Part shown: positions 1-5,454 of the stretch, in pieces | Layout: each line of letters begins with the position of its first letter | Numbering within the stretch: position 1 is the stretch's first letter | NCBI GenBank assembly: GCA_003558195.1 | Contig: PWMM01000160.1 | Span: 1-6,965, forward strand | Origin: Syntrophomonadaceae bacterium | GTDB taxonomy: Bacteria > Bacillota > Dethiobacteria > DTU022 | Length of the DNA stretch: 6,965 nucleotides | Reading direction: 5' to 3' | The notes under the pieces: model-generated | What the model was told of the DNA's origin: nothing | Databases searched by the model: none | The model's input: the letters and a program-made list of their open reading frames with translations, nothing else | Program-made: the position numbers and the translations under genes

Positions 1-665
1 ATCTTCATTGCTTTATCAATATCTTCAACGGAGCCAATACCTTCTTCAAGAACCCATACCGCTTCGTTTAATAAGGCAGCCAGGACTCGACTGGCGATAC
101 CCGCTATCCCCTCTTTTGCTGTGACTACTGGTTCTTTGCCCAGGTATTCGGCAAGTTCCCTGGTCTTATCAACCACTTCGGGGCGGGTAGCTAGGCCAGG
201 CATAATCTCTACCAGTTTCATTACTACAGCCGGATTAAAAAAGTGCATACCAACTATGCGGCCCGGATCCTTGGCCTTTGAAGAAATCTCTGAAATAGAA
301 CATGCAGTTGTATTGGTGGCCAGGATAGTACCTTCTTTAACAATATCTTCAAGCTCACCAATAGTATCCTGCTTGATTTTCACATCTTCGATGATCGCCT
401 CGATCACAAAATCAGCCTGTGCGGCATCTTTAACTCCCTCTGAAGGGGTAATTCTGGACAAAATATCTTTAACTTCATCTTCGGTCATTTTCCCTTTATC
501 AACCCGTCGTTTTAATCCTTTTTCAACATTTTCAATGTTACGTTCTACTATTGATTTGTCCACATCAGATAAAACAACCTCAATACCATTTTGTGCCATT
601 AACTGGGCGATCCCAGAGCCCATGATACCGGCACCTAATACAAAACCCTTCTTAATATCCATCAT
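1..665 (-). CDS. hbd: 3-hydroxyacyl-CoA dehydrogenase (3-hydroxybutyryl-CoA dehydrogenase type), C-terminus cut by window edge
   Basis: This enzyme interconverts (S)-3-hydroxyacyl-CoA and 3-oxoacyl-CoA using NAD(P), in the cytoplasm, as part of beta-oxidation or butyrate-type metabolism. I translated 221 codons from the minus strand. The N-terminal Rossmann fold begins with GAGIMG at residues 11-16, and the acidic residue D34 follows the second strand. The middle has TNTTACSISEI at about 117-127, the counterpart of the family's NTSSLSI stretch. The catalytic pair is H141 in HFFNP and E153, with the same 12-residue spacing as His158/Glu170 of the human enzyme. The frame is open to the left edge and ends in the helix EDIDKAMK of the C-terminal domain; about 60 residues of a usual 280 are missing. 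Two adjacent ATGs exist. The one at 665 is preferred because AAGGAGG (674-680) lies 8 nt upstream of it; the ATG at 662 is the alternative. The gene lies 39 nt downstream of the thiolase and very probably shares its transcript. Chain-length preference cannot be read from the sequence. Confidence 0.95.
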   Translation of the reverse strand, partial: MMDIKKGFVLGAGIMGSGIAQLMAQNGIEVVLSDVDKSIVERNIENVEKGLKRRVDKGKMTEDEVKDILSRITPSEGVKDAAQADFVIEAIIEDVKIKQDTIGELEDIVKEGTILATNTTACSISEISSKAKDPGRIVGMHFFNPAVVMKLVEIMPGLATRPEVVDKTRELAEYLGKEPVVTAKEGIAGIASRVLAALLNEAVWVLEEGIGSVEDIDKAMK

Positions 666-704
666 TAATCAAGCCTCCTTAAGATTAATTAAAAGGTAAA
701 ACGA

Positions 705-1886
705 CTAGTTAATACGCTCAAAGACCAGGGCCAGGCCTTGCCCTCCACCTACACAGGCGCTAACCAGGCCTAAATCTTTATCATAAACCTTCATGGCATT
801 CAGCAAAGTGGTTATAAGCTTGGTCCCGGTAGCCCCAACAGGGTGGCCCAGTGCAATGGCCCCGCCATGTACATTAACCTTATCACGATCCCATTTCATC
901 TCTCGTTCTACAGCTAAGTATTGCACTGCAAAAGCCTCATTTAACTCAATAAGATCTATATCATCAAGGCTTACTTTTGCTTTTTCAAGAGCTATTGGAA
1001 CCGCTTTTATCGGACCGATACCCATATACTTTGGATCTACTCCTCCTGCCCCATAACCACGAATTGCAGCAATCGGAGTTAAGCCTAACGCTTTTGCTTT
1101 TTCTTCAGACATAATTACCATAGCGGAGGCATTATCAGAGAGAGCACAGCTATTTCCAGCCGTCACCGTACCATTTTTTATGAATACTGAAGGAAGTTTG
1201 GCCATTTTTTCCAAAGATATATTATCACGGGGTATTTCTTCCTGGTCTACAGTAACTGTTTCTTTTTTTTGTACAACATCTACAGGTAAAATTTCATCTT
1301 TAAATTTTCCTTCATTCATTGCTTTTATTGCTTTTTGATGACTTTCTACGGCAAAACTATCTTGTTCCTGCCGATCAATATTATATTTTTCGGCCAGCAA
1401 CTCTGCAGTGCCACCCATTAACATCCCGGCCAGTGGGCACATAAAACCATCTTTGTGTAAAACATCATATGCTTTCATATCGCCCATTCGTGCACCCCAG
1501 CGGGCCTTATCTAAAACATAGGGAACATTGGAAGCAGATTCTGTCCCGCCGACTACTACTGTATCAGCATCACCTGTCAAAATTGATTTTGCACCTTGGA
1601 TTGTTGCCTGAAGGCTTGAAGCACAGCGAATATTAATAGTGTAAGCAGGAACTTCATGGGGTAACCCACCGTTTACTGTAGCAAGCCGGGCAACATTAGG
1701 CCCAATTCCAGCCTGCCAACCACATCCAAAAACTAACTCGTCAACTTCTTCTCCAGGTATGCCAGCTCTTTTTACAGCTTCTTCCACTACCTTTGCTCCT
1801 AGTTCAGGAGCACTGAAACTACTTAGACTTCCTCCATATCTGCCGGCAATAGTCCTAACCGCACTTACAATAACCGGTTTGCGCAT
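705..1886 (-). CDS. acetyl-CoA acetyltransferase / thiolase
   Basis: A thiolase-superfamily enzyme that condenses two acyl-CoA units or cleaves 3-oxoacyl-CoA with CoA. From the ATG at 1886 it is 393 residues, the usual length. It starts with the family signature MRKPVIVSAVRT, so the in-frame upstream Met codons at 1925, 1942 and 1973 are unlikely starts. Active-site residues fall at the classical Zoogloea numbers: nucleophile C88 (in NIRCASSLQA), NEAF at 316-319, H348 (in GHPVGATG) and C378 (in CVGGGQG). The loop TAGNSCALSD at 242-251 places Cys at 247, where Zoogloea thiolase has the CoA-contacting Ser247. The translation start is odd: a strong AGGAGGG lies 27 nt upstream with a palindrome between it and the ATG, and only a weak GGGGAAG lies close to the ATG. 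The gene follows a 285-nt leader rich in inverted repeats and precedes the hydroxyacyl-CoA dehydrogenase by 39 nt; together they perform the last two steps of beta-oxidation. Biosynthetic versus degradative direction is unresolved. Confidence 0.95.
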   Translation of the reverse strand: MRKPVIVSAVRTIAGRYGGSLSSFSAPELGAKVVEEAVKRAGIPGEEVDELVFGCGWQAGIGPNVARLATVNGGLPHEVPAYTINIRCASSLQATIQGAKSILTGDADTVVVGGTESASNVPYVLDKARWGARMGDMKAYDVLHKDGFMCPLAGMLMGGTAELLAEKYNIDRQEQDSFAVESHQKAIKAMNEGKFKDEILPVDVVQKKETVTVDQEEIPRDNISLEKMAKLPSVFIKNGTVTAGNSCALSDNASAMVIMSEEKAKALGLTPIAAIRGYGAGGVDPKYMGIGPIKAVPIALEKAKVSLDDIDLIELNEAFAVQYLAVEREMKWDRDKVNVHGGAIALGHPVGATGTKLITTLLNAMKVYDKDLGLVSACVGGGQGLALVFERIN

Positions 1887-1893
1887 GATCTTC

Positions 1894-1920
1894 CCCACTC
1901 TAGTGGGATTGATCCCTCCT
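1894..1920 (-). promoter_or_regulatory. Distant Shine-Dalgarno plus palindrome before the thiolase start
   Basis: On the minus strand a strong AGGAGGG (1914-1920) is followed 6 nt later by a perfect 6+6 palindrome, CCCACTCTAGTGGG (1894-1907 as read on the plus strand), and the thiolase ATG lies at 1884-1886. The linear distance from AGGAGGG to the ATG is 27 nt, far more than the usual 5-10. If the palindrome folds as a 5-bp stem with a 4-nt loop, the effective distance falls to about 13 nt. The 3' arm of the stem also contains most of the weak GGGGAAG that lies close to the ATG. The arrangement could tune translation or could be a DNA operator. An in-frame GTG at 1898 lies 15 nt from the AGGAGGG and is another possible start. 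Confidence 0.5.
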
Positions 1921-1935
1921 ATCATAGTTTTTTTA

Positions 1936-1974
1936 TGTGCCATGTTTTTGTGCAAAACAAAAACTGTTGGCACA
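1936..1974. repeat. Imperfect inverted repeat (TGTGCCA...TGGCACA) in the thiolase leader
   Basis: The outer arms TGTGCCA (1936-1942) and TGGCACA (1968-1974) are perfect complements. The inner arms TTTTTGT (1945-1951) and ACAAAAA (1957-1963) are also perfect complements around a 5-nt centre, GCAAA. Only a small asymmetric mismatch (2 nt against 4 nt) separates outer and inner arms. It lies about 50 nt upstream of the thiolase start. It could be an operator for a dimeric regulator or an RNA hairpin in the leader. There is no GC-rich stem plus T-run of the usual terminator form. Confidence 0.6.
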
Positions 1975-2002
1975 AGTAGCCTGTGTAGATATCATTATGA
2001 AA

Positions 2003-2025
2003 AACATCAAACGGTTTTTGATGTT
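2003..2025. repeat. Perfect 9-bp inverted repeat AACATCAAA-N5-TTTGATGTT
   Basis: AACATCAAA (2003-2011) and its exact reverse complement TTTGATGTT (2017-2025) flank the 5-nt centre CGGTT. In the transcription direction of the neighbouring genes the repeat is followed by TTTC, so a weak, A/T-rich terminator or attenuator is conceivable, but the stem has only two G-C pairs. The symmetry and size fit an operator. A second short palindrome, GTTCAAGAAC (2023-2032), overlaps its right edge. Confidence 0.6.
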
Positions 2026-2171
2026 CAAGAACTTTCAATAATAATGCTATCATCAACTTGTGAAAAAAGCAACATACCCTGCGTATATAAGAGCAGCCAT
2101 CATACTGGACTTTTTGTATAGCTATTCCTCAGACAGATATTCTTATAATAGCAGGGCTGGAGCAAATCTTC

Positions 2172-2513
2172 TTATTTATAATATCTCATTTCAAGGGTAG
2201 TACAACCCTGGGGTATAGAGTAAGGACCGTGCACCATTCCCGGAGGCCTACAAGCATACATACCGGTTGTAAACGTCTCCTTTTTATTCAGATCAACCAG
2301 GTGCCCATCCAGAATATACACTTCTTCCCAGAAATCATGGACAAGGACCTCGGAAGTAGTGAGACCGGGTGGGAATTTTAGAATTCGGCAATAATCACCT
2401 GTATCCGGATCTTCGCTCAAAATCTTTTCTATAACCCCTTCCGGAGCATCTTTAACCTGGCGCCACTCAAGATAACGATCATGATCATAAAATTCCATTT
2501 CTTTTTTTGCCAT
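2172..2513 (-). CDS. Small single-domain cupin protein (ChrR/Dke1-like)
   Basis: A 113-residue protein forming one cupin beta-barrel. Such proteins bind a metal and act as small dioxygenases, isomerases or ligand sensors; the sequence does not say which. Cupin motif 1 is recognisable as H59-x3-E63-x6-G70 within VHDFWEEVYILDG, but the first His of the usual HxH is Leu57. Motif 2 is G84 to P91-G92-x2-H95 within RPPGMVHGPYS. The visible ligand set is therefore H59, E63 and H95. The PPGMVHGPYS stretch and the ending resemble ChrR-like and acetylacetone-cleaving-type cupins (family impression only). The start is taken at the ATG at 2513, 10 nt after AAGGAGG. A TTG two codons upstream (2519) sits only 4 nt from the same site and is less likely. 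A 112-nt gap with a possible promoter precedes the gene, and the 285-nt leader of the thiolase follows it. Confidence 0.85.
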   Translation of the reverse strand: MAKKEMEFYDHDRYLEWRQVKDAPEGVIEKILSEDPDTGDYCRILKFPPGLTTSEVLVHDFWEEVYILDGHLVDLNKKETFTTGMYACRPPGMVHGPYSIPQGCTTLEMRYYK

Positions 2514-2557
2514 TAACAATTATCCTCCTTAAAGATACTTGTAGTATTATGTAACTG

Positions 2558-2573
2558 GATCAATAAACTGATC
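2558..2573. repeat. Short inverted repeat GATCA-N6-TGATC upstream of the cupin gene
   Basis: GATCA (2558-2562) and TGATC (2569-2573) are complementary around a 6-nt centre. With one extra base in one arm the symmetry extends to CTGATCA and TGATCCAG. It lies about 45 nt upstream of the cupin start and downstream of the proposed TTGTAT/TATAAA promoter, where an operator would be expected. Five-base arms can arise by chance in A/T-rich DNA, so support is limited. Confidence 0.25.
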
Positions 2574-2595
2574 AGATTTACCGACAAAGCAATTC

Positions 2596-2623
2596 TTTAT
2601 AAAACTTCTACTTATCAATACAA
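2596..2623 (-). promoter_or_regulatory. Possible sigma-70-type promoter upstream of the cupin gene
   Basis: Reading leftward, TTGTAT (2618-2623) and TATAAA (2596-2601) are separated by 16 nt, a fair match to the -35 and -10 consensus. The site begins just after the stop codon of the DUF2848 gene and lies in the 112-nt gap before the cupin. Unlike the 21-31 nt gaps between the three upstream genes, this gap is large enough for independent initiation. Read-through from upstream is equally possible. Confidence 0.3.
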
Positions 2624-2625
2624 GT

Positions 2626-3324
2626 TTAACCTTTAAACCACTGGTTCATCGGCTGAAGCCGGTAAAAGCTCTTCATAGACATTTTACGCCGTGGATCTTC
2701 CAGCTCTACTTCGAAGTACGGGCTGAAGTCCAATTCAAATTTTCCGGCTACAGTACCTGAATATAAAACCAGTCCGTTTAAATCTTCTACTAAGATAATA
2801 TCCTTAACATAAGACAAAAGCTCACGGGGTGCTAGTAAGGCGCTTAAAGCTGTTTCCTGGTAAAGTACTTTTTCACCATTTTGCTCCACCCATCCACGTA
2901 AGATGAGCTCATCCCAGTATTCCTCGAGATCTGAAAATTTCCAGATATCCTTAGAAATTACATTGGGATACATTTGTTTTGCTTTGGGAATACTTACGGT
3001 TTCCAATGAGCGATCTGTATGGTCGCTGCCGGTTGAAATAAAGATTTCATTATCTTTTACAAGCACCACGTATTCAGCTTCACCGATATGACTTTCTTCG
3101 TTAAGGCAAGGAATCTCTGAAGCCTGGGTTAATCTGTCTGGATACTTGGGAAAAAAAACGGGCGTTTTTTCAGGAGCAGGAACCCCGATTGTTTTAAGTT
3201 CATCAATATGCTTTTGAACTTCTTCCTGGTTTCTTCCTGTATAGCCGCCATTAATAAGCATTTTAGCCTCAAAAGCAATCTTTTGTTTTGAATCACCGTT
3301 CACGTGAAAGTTAATTGTATTCAA
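2626..3324 (-). CDS. DUF2848-family protein, possible hydrolase
   Basis: A 232-residue protein that I recognise as DUF2848 by its ordered motifs: NGGYTGRN near residues 25-32, FFPKYPDRLTQASEI at 57-71, STGSDHTDRSLE at 97-108 and YQETALSALLAPRELL at 155-170. The function of this family is not established to my knowledge. LVLYSGTVAG at 185-194 recalls the TGTPxG turn of fumarylacetoacetate hydrolase-fold enzymes, so a metal-dependent C-C or C-N hydrolase acting on a 2-oxo or enol acid is a reasonable guess, not a demonstration. There is no signal peptide or membrane segment, so it should be cytoplasmic. The start is a TTG at 3324: a perfect AGGAGGT lies 7 nt upstream, and the next Met (residue 22) would cut into the conserved N-terminus. 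The gene begins only 21 nt after the nitrilase homologue, so the two are probably co-translated and may act in sequence. Confidence 0.85.
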   Translation of the reverse strand: MNTINFHVNGDSKQKIAFEAKMLINGGYTGRNQEEVQKHIDELKTIGVPAPEKTPVFFPKYPDRLTQASEIPCLNEESHIGEAEYVVLVKDNEIFISTGSDHTDRSLETVSIPKAKQMYPNVISKDIWKFSDLEEYWDELILRGWVEQNGEKVLYQETALSALLAPRELLSYVKDIILVEDLNGLVLYSGTVAGKFELDFSPYFEVELEDPRRKMSMKSFYRLQPMNQWFKG

Positions 3325-3337
3325 ATTATAACCTCCT
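3322..3337 (-). promoter_or_regulatory. Ribosome binding site that fixes a TTG start
   Basis: AGGAGGT (3331-3337, complement of acctcct) is followed by a short A/T-rich spacer and TTG (3322-3324). No ATG or GTG in frame is near this site, so it decides the non-canonical start of the DUF2848 gene. Confidence 0.8.
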
Positions 3338-3345
3338 TTCGTTTT

Positions 3346-4131
3346 CTATTGCATAAAATCCATAGTTCTATCACTTAATTGTGAAAAACTGCTTCTAATC
3401 TGGTGAACCCTTTTCAAATCGATATAACCAGAAACAATACAGGGCTCTTCGTTACTGCCAGCCCTGATTATACCGCGAGGATCGACAATGGAACTGTGCC
3501 CAAGAAAGGTAATCCCTTTATTAATCCCGGCACAGTTACAGGAAACTAGATAACATATATTTTCCAGTGCTCGAACTTGATTCAAGGCCAGCCAGTTAGC
3601 CCAGCGCGGAAAAGGCCAGCCAGAAGTTACCAAAAACACTTCTGCTCCTTTATCAAGCAAGGAGCGATATAACTCTGGGAAACGTAAATCATAACATGTT
3701 GACAATCCCAGGGCGCCAAGCTCAGTTCTTACAACTTCCACTTCGTTTCCCGGAGTTAGTAACTCTTTTTCCCGAGAACCATACCCGAAAAGGTGGATTT
3801 TTCGATAGGTTCCTATAATTTCCCCATAATTATCCAGCATTACACTGGTATTATAAAGCTTGCCCTGGACATTCTCCACAAAGCTTCCTGCAAATACATA
3901 AGAGTTAATTTCACGAGCTTTTTCCGCTACACTACTAATGGTTAATCCATCAAGGGTTTCACTTTCCTCACTATATAAATCAAAATTGAAGTATCCAGTA
4001 TTCCAAATCTCAGGCAGAAGGATCAAATCAGCATCCCTGGCCAGTTCCATCTGTTCAAGAGCATATTGAATGCGATCTTCTTTGCTTTGCTGATCATTAA
4101 TATCCAGTTGAAGCGATGCTACCTTGTACAT
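3346..4131 (-). CDS. Carbon-nitrogen hydrolase (nitrilase superfamily), omega-amidase/Nit-like
   Basis: A 261-residue cytoplasmic amidase-type enzyme that hydrolyses a C-N bond, usually a carboxamide, releasing ammonia or an amine. The catalytic triad is visible: E41 in LLPEIWNTGY, K111 in YRKIHLFG and nucleophile C146 in STCYDLRFPELYR. The following SGWPFPR...W and RALENICYLVSCNCAG stretches complete the domain, and the length is typical. CYDLRFPE belongs to the Nit/omega-amidase-like branches; beta-ureidopropionases carry CYGRHHP-like motifs and N-carbamoylputrescine amidases CWDQWFPE. The substrate is therefore more likely a small dicarboxylic monoamide or similar amide than N-carbamoyl-beta-alanine. 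The start is the ATG at 4131, 7 nt after AAAGGAG. An in-frame ATG at 4149 overlaps that ribosome binding site and is rejected. The gene lies 31 nt after the PreA-like gene and 21 nt before the DUF2848 gene, in a tight operon. Confidence 0.93.
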   Translation of the reverse strand: MYKVASLQLDINDQQSKEDRIQYALEQMELARDADLILLPEIWNTGYFNFDLYSEESETLDGLTISSVAEKAREINSYVFAGSFVENVQGKLYNTSVMLDNYGEIIGTYRKIHLFGYGSREKELLTPGNEVEVVRTELGALGLSTCYDLRFPELYRSLLDKGAEVFLVTSGWPFPRWANWLALNQVRALENICYLVSCNCAGINKGITFLGHSSIVDPRGIIRAGSNEEPCIVSGYIDLKRVHQIRSSFSQLSDRTMDFMQ

Positions 4132-4162
4132 TCTGTCTCTCCTTTCCATTGCATTAAATCGT

Positions 4163-5383
4163 TTAATTAAAGTCTCCCAAGTAGACCGGCTTAGGCCCTT
4201 TTAAAGTTAATGCTTCTACACTGCAAAGGGCAACACATAGACCACAGCCATCACATTTTTCGGGATCAATATAGCTTTTTTTGTTCCCATTTCTTTCCAC
4301 ATAAGTAATTGCATCATAAAAACACCACTTATCGCAAAGTTTACAACCAATGCATTTTTCCTCATCCACATAAGAGATTGCCCGGGTATCACGATCCACT
4401 ACATCCCAGGTGCTAACCTGGGGCAAAGTAATCCCTTTAAAATCTTCAACTGAGCTATACCCTTTTTCTTCCATGTAACTTTCTATGCCTTTTAAGAAGT
4501 CCTTGATATGGCCAAGCTGCTTGCGACCATACATTAATGCAGTACATAGTTGAACGGTAGAGGATCCAGCCATTATCATTTTTATAGCATCCTGCCAGGT
4601 ATTGATCCCGTTAGTGGCCGAAATGGGTACGCCAACTTCGCGGGCAATTTTGACAATCCATTTCAGAGTGATCGGCCTCATCCATGGGCCACCAACACCG
4701 GCAAAAGTGCCATGCAGAAGGGGGCGTCCAGTATCAAGGTCGAGATCCAGGGCCGGAAATCGGTTGATAGCGGTAACACCCGCGGCCCCGGCTTCTTTTA
4801 CTTTTTTGGCAACCTCTACCGGGCTGACCGCTTCCGGTGTCAGCTTACCTAAAACCGGGATTTTTACCGAAGAGGTTACTGCTCCCATTACTGCTGCTGC
4901 CCCGTTCGGATCACTTCCCAGTTCCTGGCCACTTTTATAACCCAGATCGCGAGGATGGGGACACCCAAAATTCAGTTCAAGCATATCGGCTCCCAGGTCT
5001 TCCATTTCTTTGGCCATTTCAGCCCAATTTTCCATGCTTTCTCCCGAAATGCTCACGATAAATACCACTTTTCCTTCTTCACAATAACGTTTTGCAGCTT
5101 TCATTTCATCCATCCATTGATCGTGATCATAGGTAGCCAGGAATTCACATGAATAGTTAGAATAAACCTGGGGCCAACCTTTTTTATGCAGGATGGTAAA
5201 ACGAGGAGATACATATTTTTTCAAGAGCGGCTCAGGACTAATTGTTTTAGTGACGATTCCTCCTGCTCCGGCTTCTACACAACGCCTGATATAATCAGCA
5301 TTTTTTGTCGGTGTTGCCGAAGCAACCACCAGTGGATTCTTAAATTTATGTCCACACATTTCTATACTTAAATCAGTTTTCAT
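4163..5383 (-). CDS. PreA-like dihydropyrimidine dehydrogenase-family flavoprotein with C-terminal 2[4Fe-4S] ferredoxin domain
   Basis: A 406-residue FMN TIM-barrel oxidoreductase (about residues 1-320) fused to a bacterial ferredoxin domain (about 338-395). The family reduces, or oxidises, a C=C bond next to a carbonyl or amide in a ring. TKTISPE (45-51) and GKLTPE (179-184) match FMN-site lysine segments, and N138/C141 in ELNFGCPHP match the catalytic Asn/Cys of dihydropyrimidine and dihydroorotate dehydrogenases. Cluster ligands are C344/C347/C350/C354 and C377/C380/C383/C387, each CxxCxxCxxxC; the Pro that usually follows the last Cys is Phe and Ser here. The pyrimidine-contacting N-T pair of mammalian DPD is N207-R208 (in AINRFPALDLD), so the ring substrate may not be uracil. 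No PreT-like NADPH/FAD partner is seen; electrons may come from ferredoxin or a distant subunit. The start is the ATG at 5383, 6 nt after AAAGGTGAG. The track-extending TTG at 5401 lies just upstream of that site and is rejected. The gene is 71 nt downstream of the Mo hydroxylase and 31 nt upstream of the amidase. Confidence 0.88.
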   Translation of the reverse strand: MKTDLSIEMCGHKFKNPLVVASATPTKNADYIRRCVEAGAGGIVTKTISPEPLLKKYVSPRFTILHKKGWPQVYSNYSCEFLATYDHDQWMDEMKAAKRYCEEGKVVFIVSISGESMENWAEMAKEMEDLGADMLELNFGCPHPRDLGYKSGQELGSDPNGAAAVMGAVTSSVKIPVLGKLTPEAVSPVEVAKKVKEAGAAGVTAINRFPALDLDLDTGRPLLHGTFAGVGGPWMRPITLKWIVKIAREVGVPISATNGINTWQDAIKMIMAGSSTVQLCTALMYGRKQLGHIKDFLKGIESYMEEKGYSSVEDFKGITLPQVSTWDVVDRDTRAISYVDEEKCIGCKLCDKWCFYDAITYVERNGNKKSYIDPEKCDGCGLCVALCSVEALTLKGPKPVYLGDFN

Positions 5384-5454
5384 TATTATCTCACCTTTCA
5401 AGTTTAAACATCAGTAATTATCAAACATACTGCTCAAACACCCGGTAAAAACTT

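Larger units (their letters stand above)
1887..2171 (-). other. Long non-coding leader between cupin and thiolase genes
   Basis: This 285-nt stretch has no convincing gene on either strand. Read in the direction of the thiolase it holds, in order: a possible weak promoter (TTCACA at 2059-2064 with TATTAT at 2038-2043, spacer only 15 nt; or TTGCTT with TAGCAT at 17 nt), a short palindrome GTTCAAGAAC (2023-2032), a perfect 9-bp inverted repeat (2003-2025), a long imperfect inverted repeat (1936-1974), and AGGAGGG followed by the palindrome CCCACTCTAGTGGG just before the thiolase ATG. No good GC-rich intrinsic terminator follows the cupin stop codon. I infer that the thiolase-dehydrogenase pair has its own control region here. 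I recognised no riboswitch class, although I cannot fold the RNA or search covariance models. Confidence 0.55.

Noticed and set aside
121..699. Plus-strand open frame of 192 codons at the left end
   Set aside because: It is antisense to the clearly recognisable 3-hydroxyacyl-CoA dehydrogenase and its product shows no family features.
1967..1983. TTGGCAC on the plus strand resembling a sigma-54 -24 element
   Set aside because: The GC of the -12 element is two bases too close and the orientation is away from the genes. TGGCAC on the minus strand (1937-1942) has no -12 GC either.
2003..2025. Intrinsic terminator for the cupin transcript
   Set aside because: The stem is A/T-rich with two G-C pairs and only a short T-run follows, so I kept it as an inverted repeat without a terminator call.
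2053..2100. Possible 15-codon leader peptide on the minus strand (start at 2100) upstream of the thiolase
   Set aside because: No ribosome binding site and no run of regulatory codons; open frames this short are expected by chance.
1759..2121. Plus-strand open frame running from inside the thiolase into the intergenic region
   Set aside because: It is mostly the complement of the thiolase N-terminus, lacks a good ribosome binding site and shows no recognisable protein.
4550..5371. Several overlapping plus-strand frames opposite the PreA-like gene
   Set aside because: All are shadows of a gene with intact cofactor and active-site motifs.
4163..5383. Apparent loss of the catalytic Cys in the PreA-like enzyme (GQELGSDP against GLACGQDP of mammalian DPD)
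   Set aside because: The catalytic Cys of DPD is the one in the NLSCPH segment, and that Cys is present here as C141 in NFGCPH.
5412..5432. CAGTA-N11-TACTG inverted repeat between the Mo hydroxylase and the PreA-like gene
   Set aside because: Five-base arms with a long centre are expected by chance, and the 71-nt gap shows no other regulatory sign.
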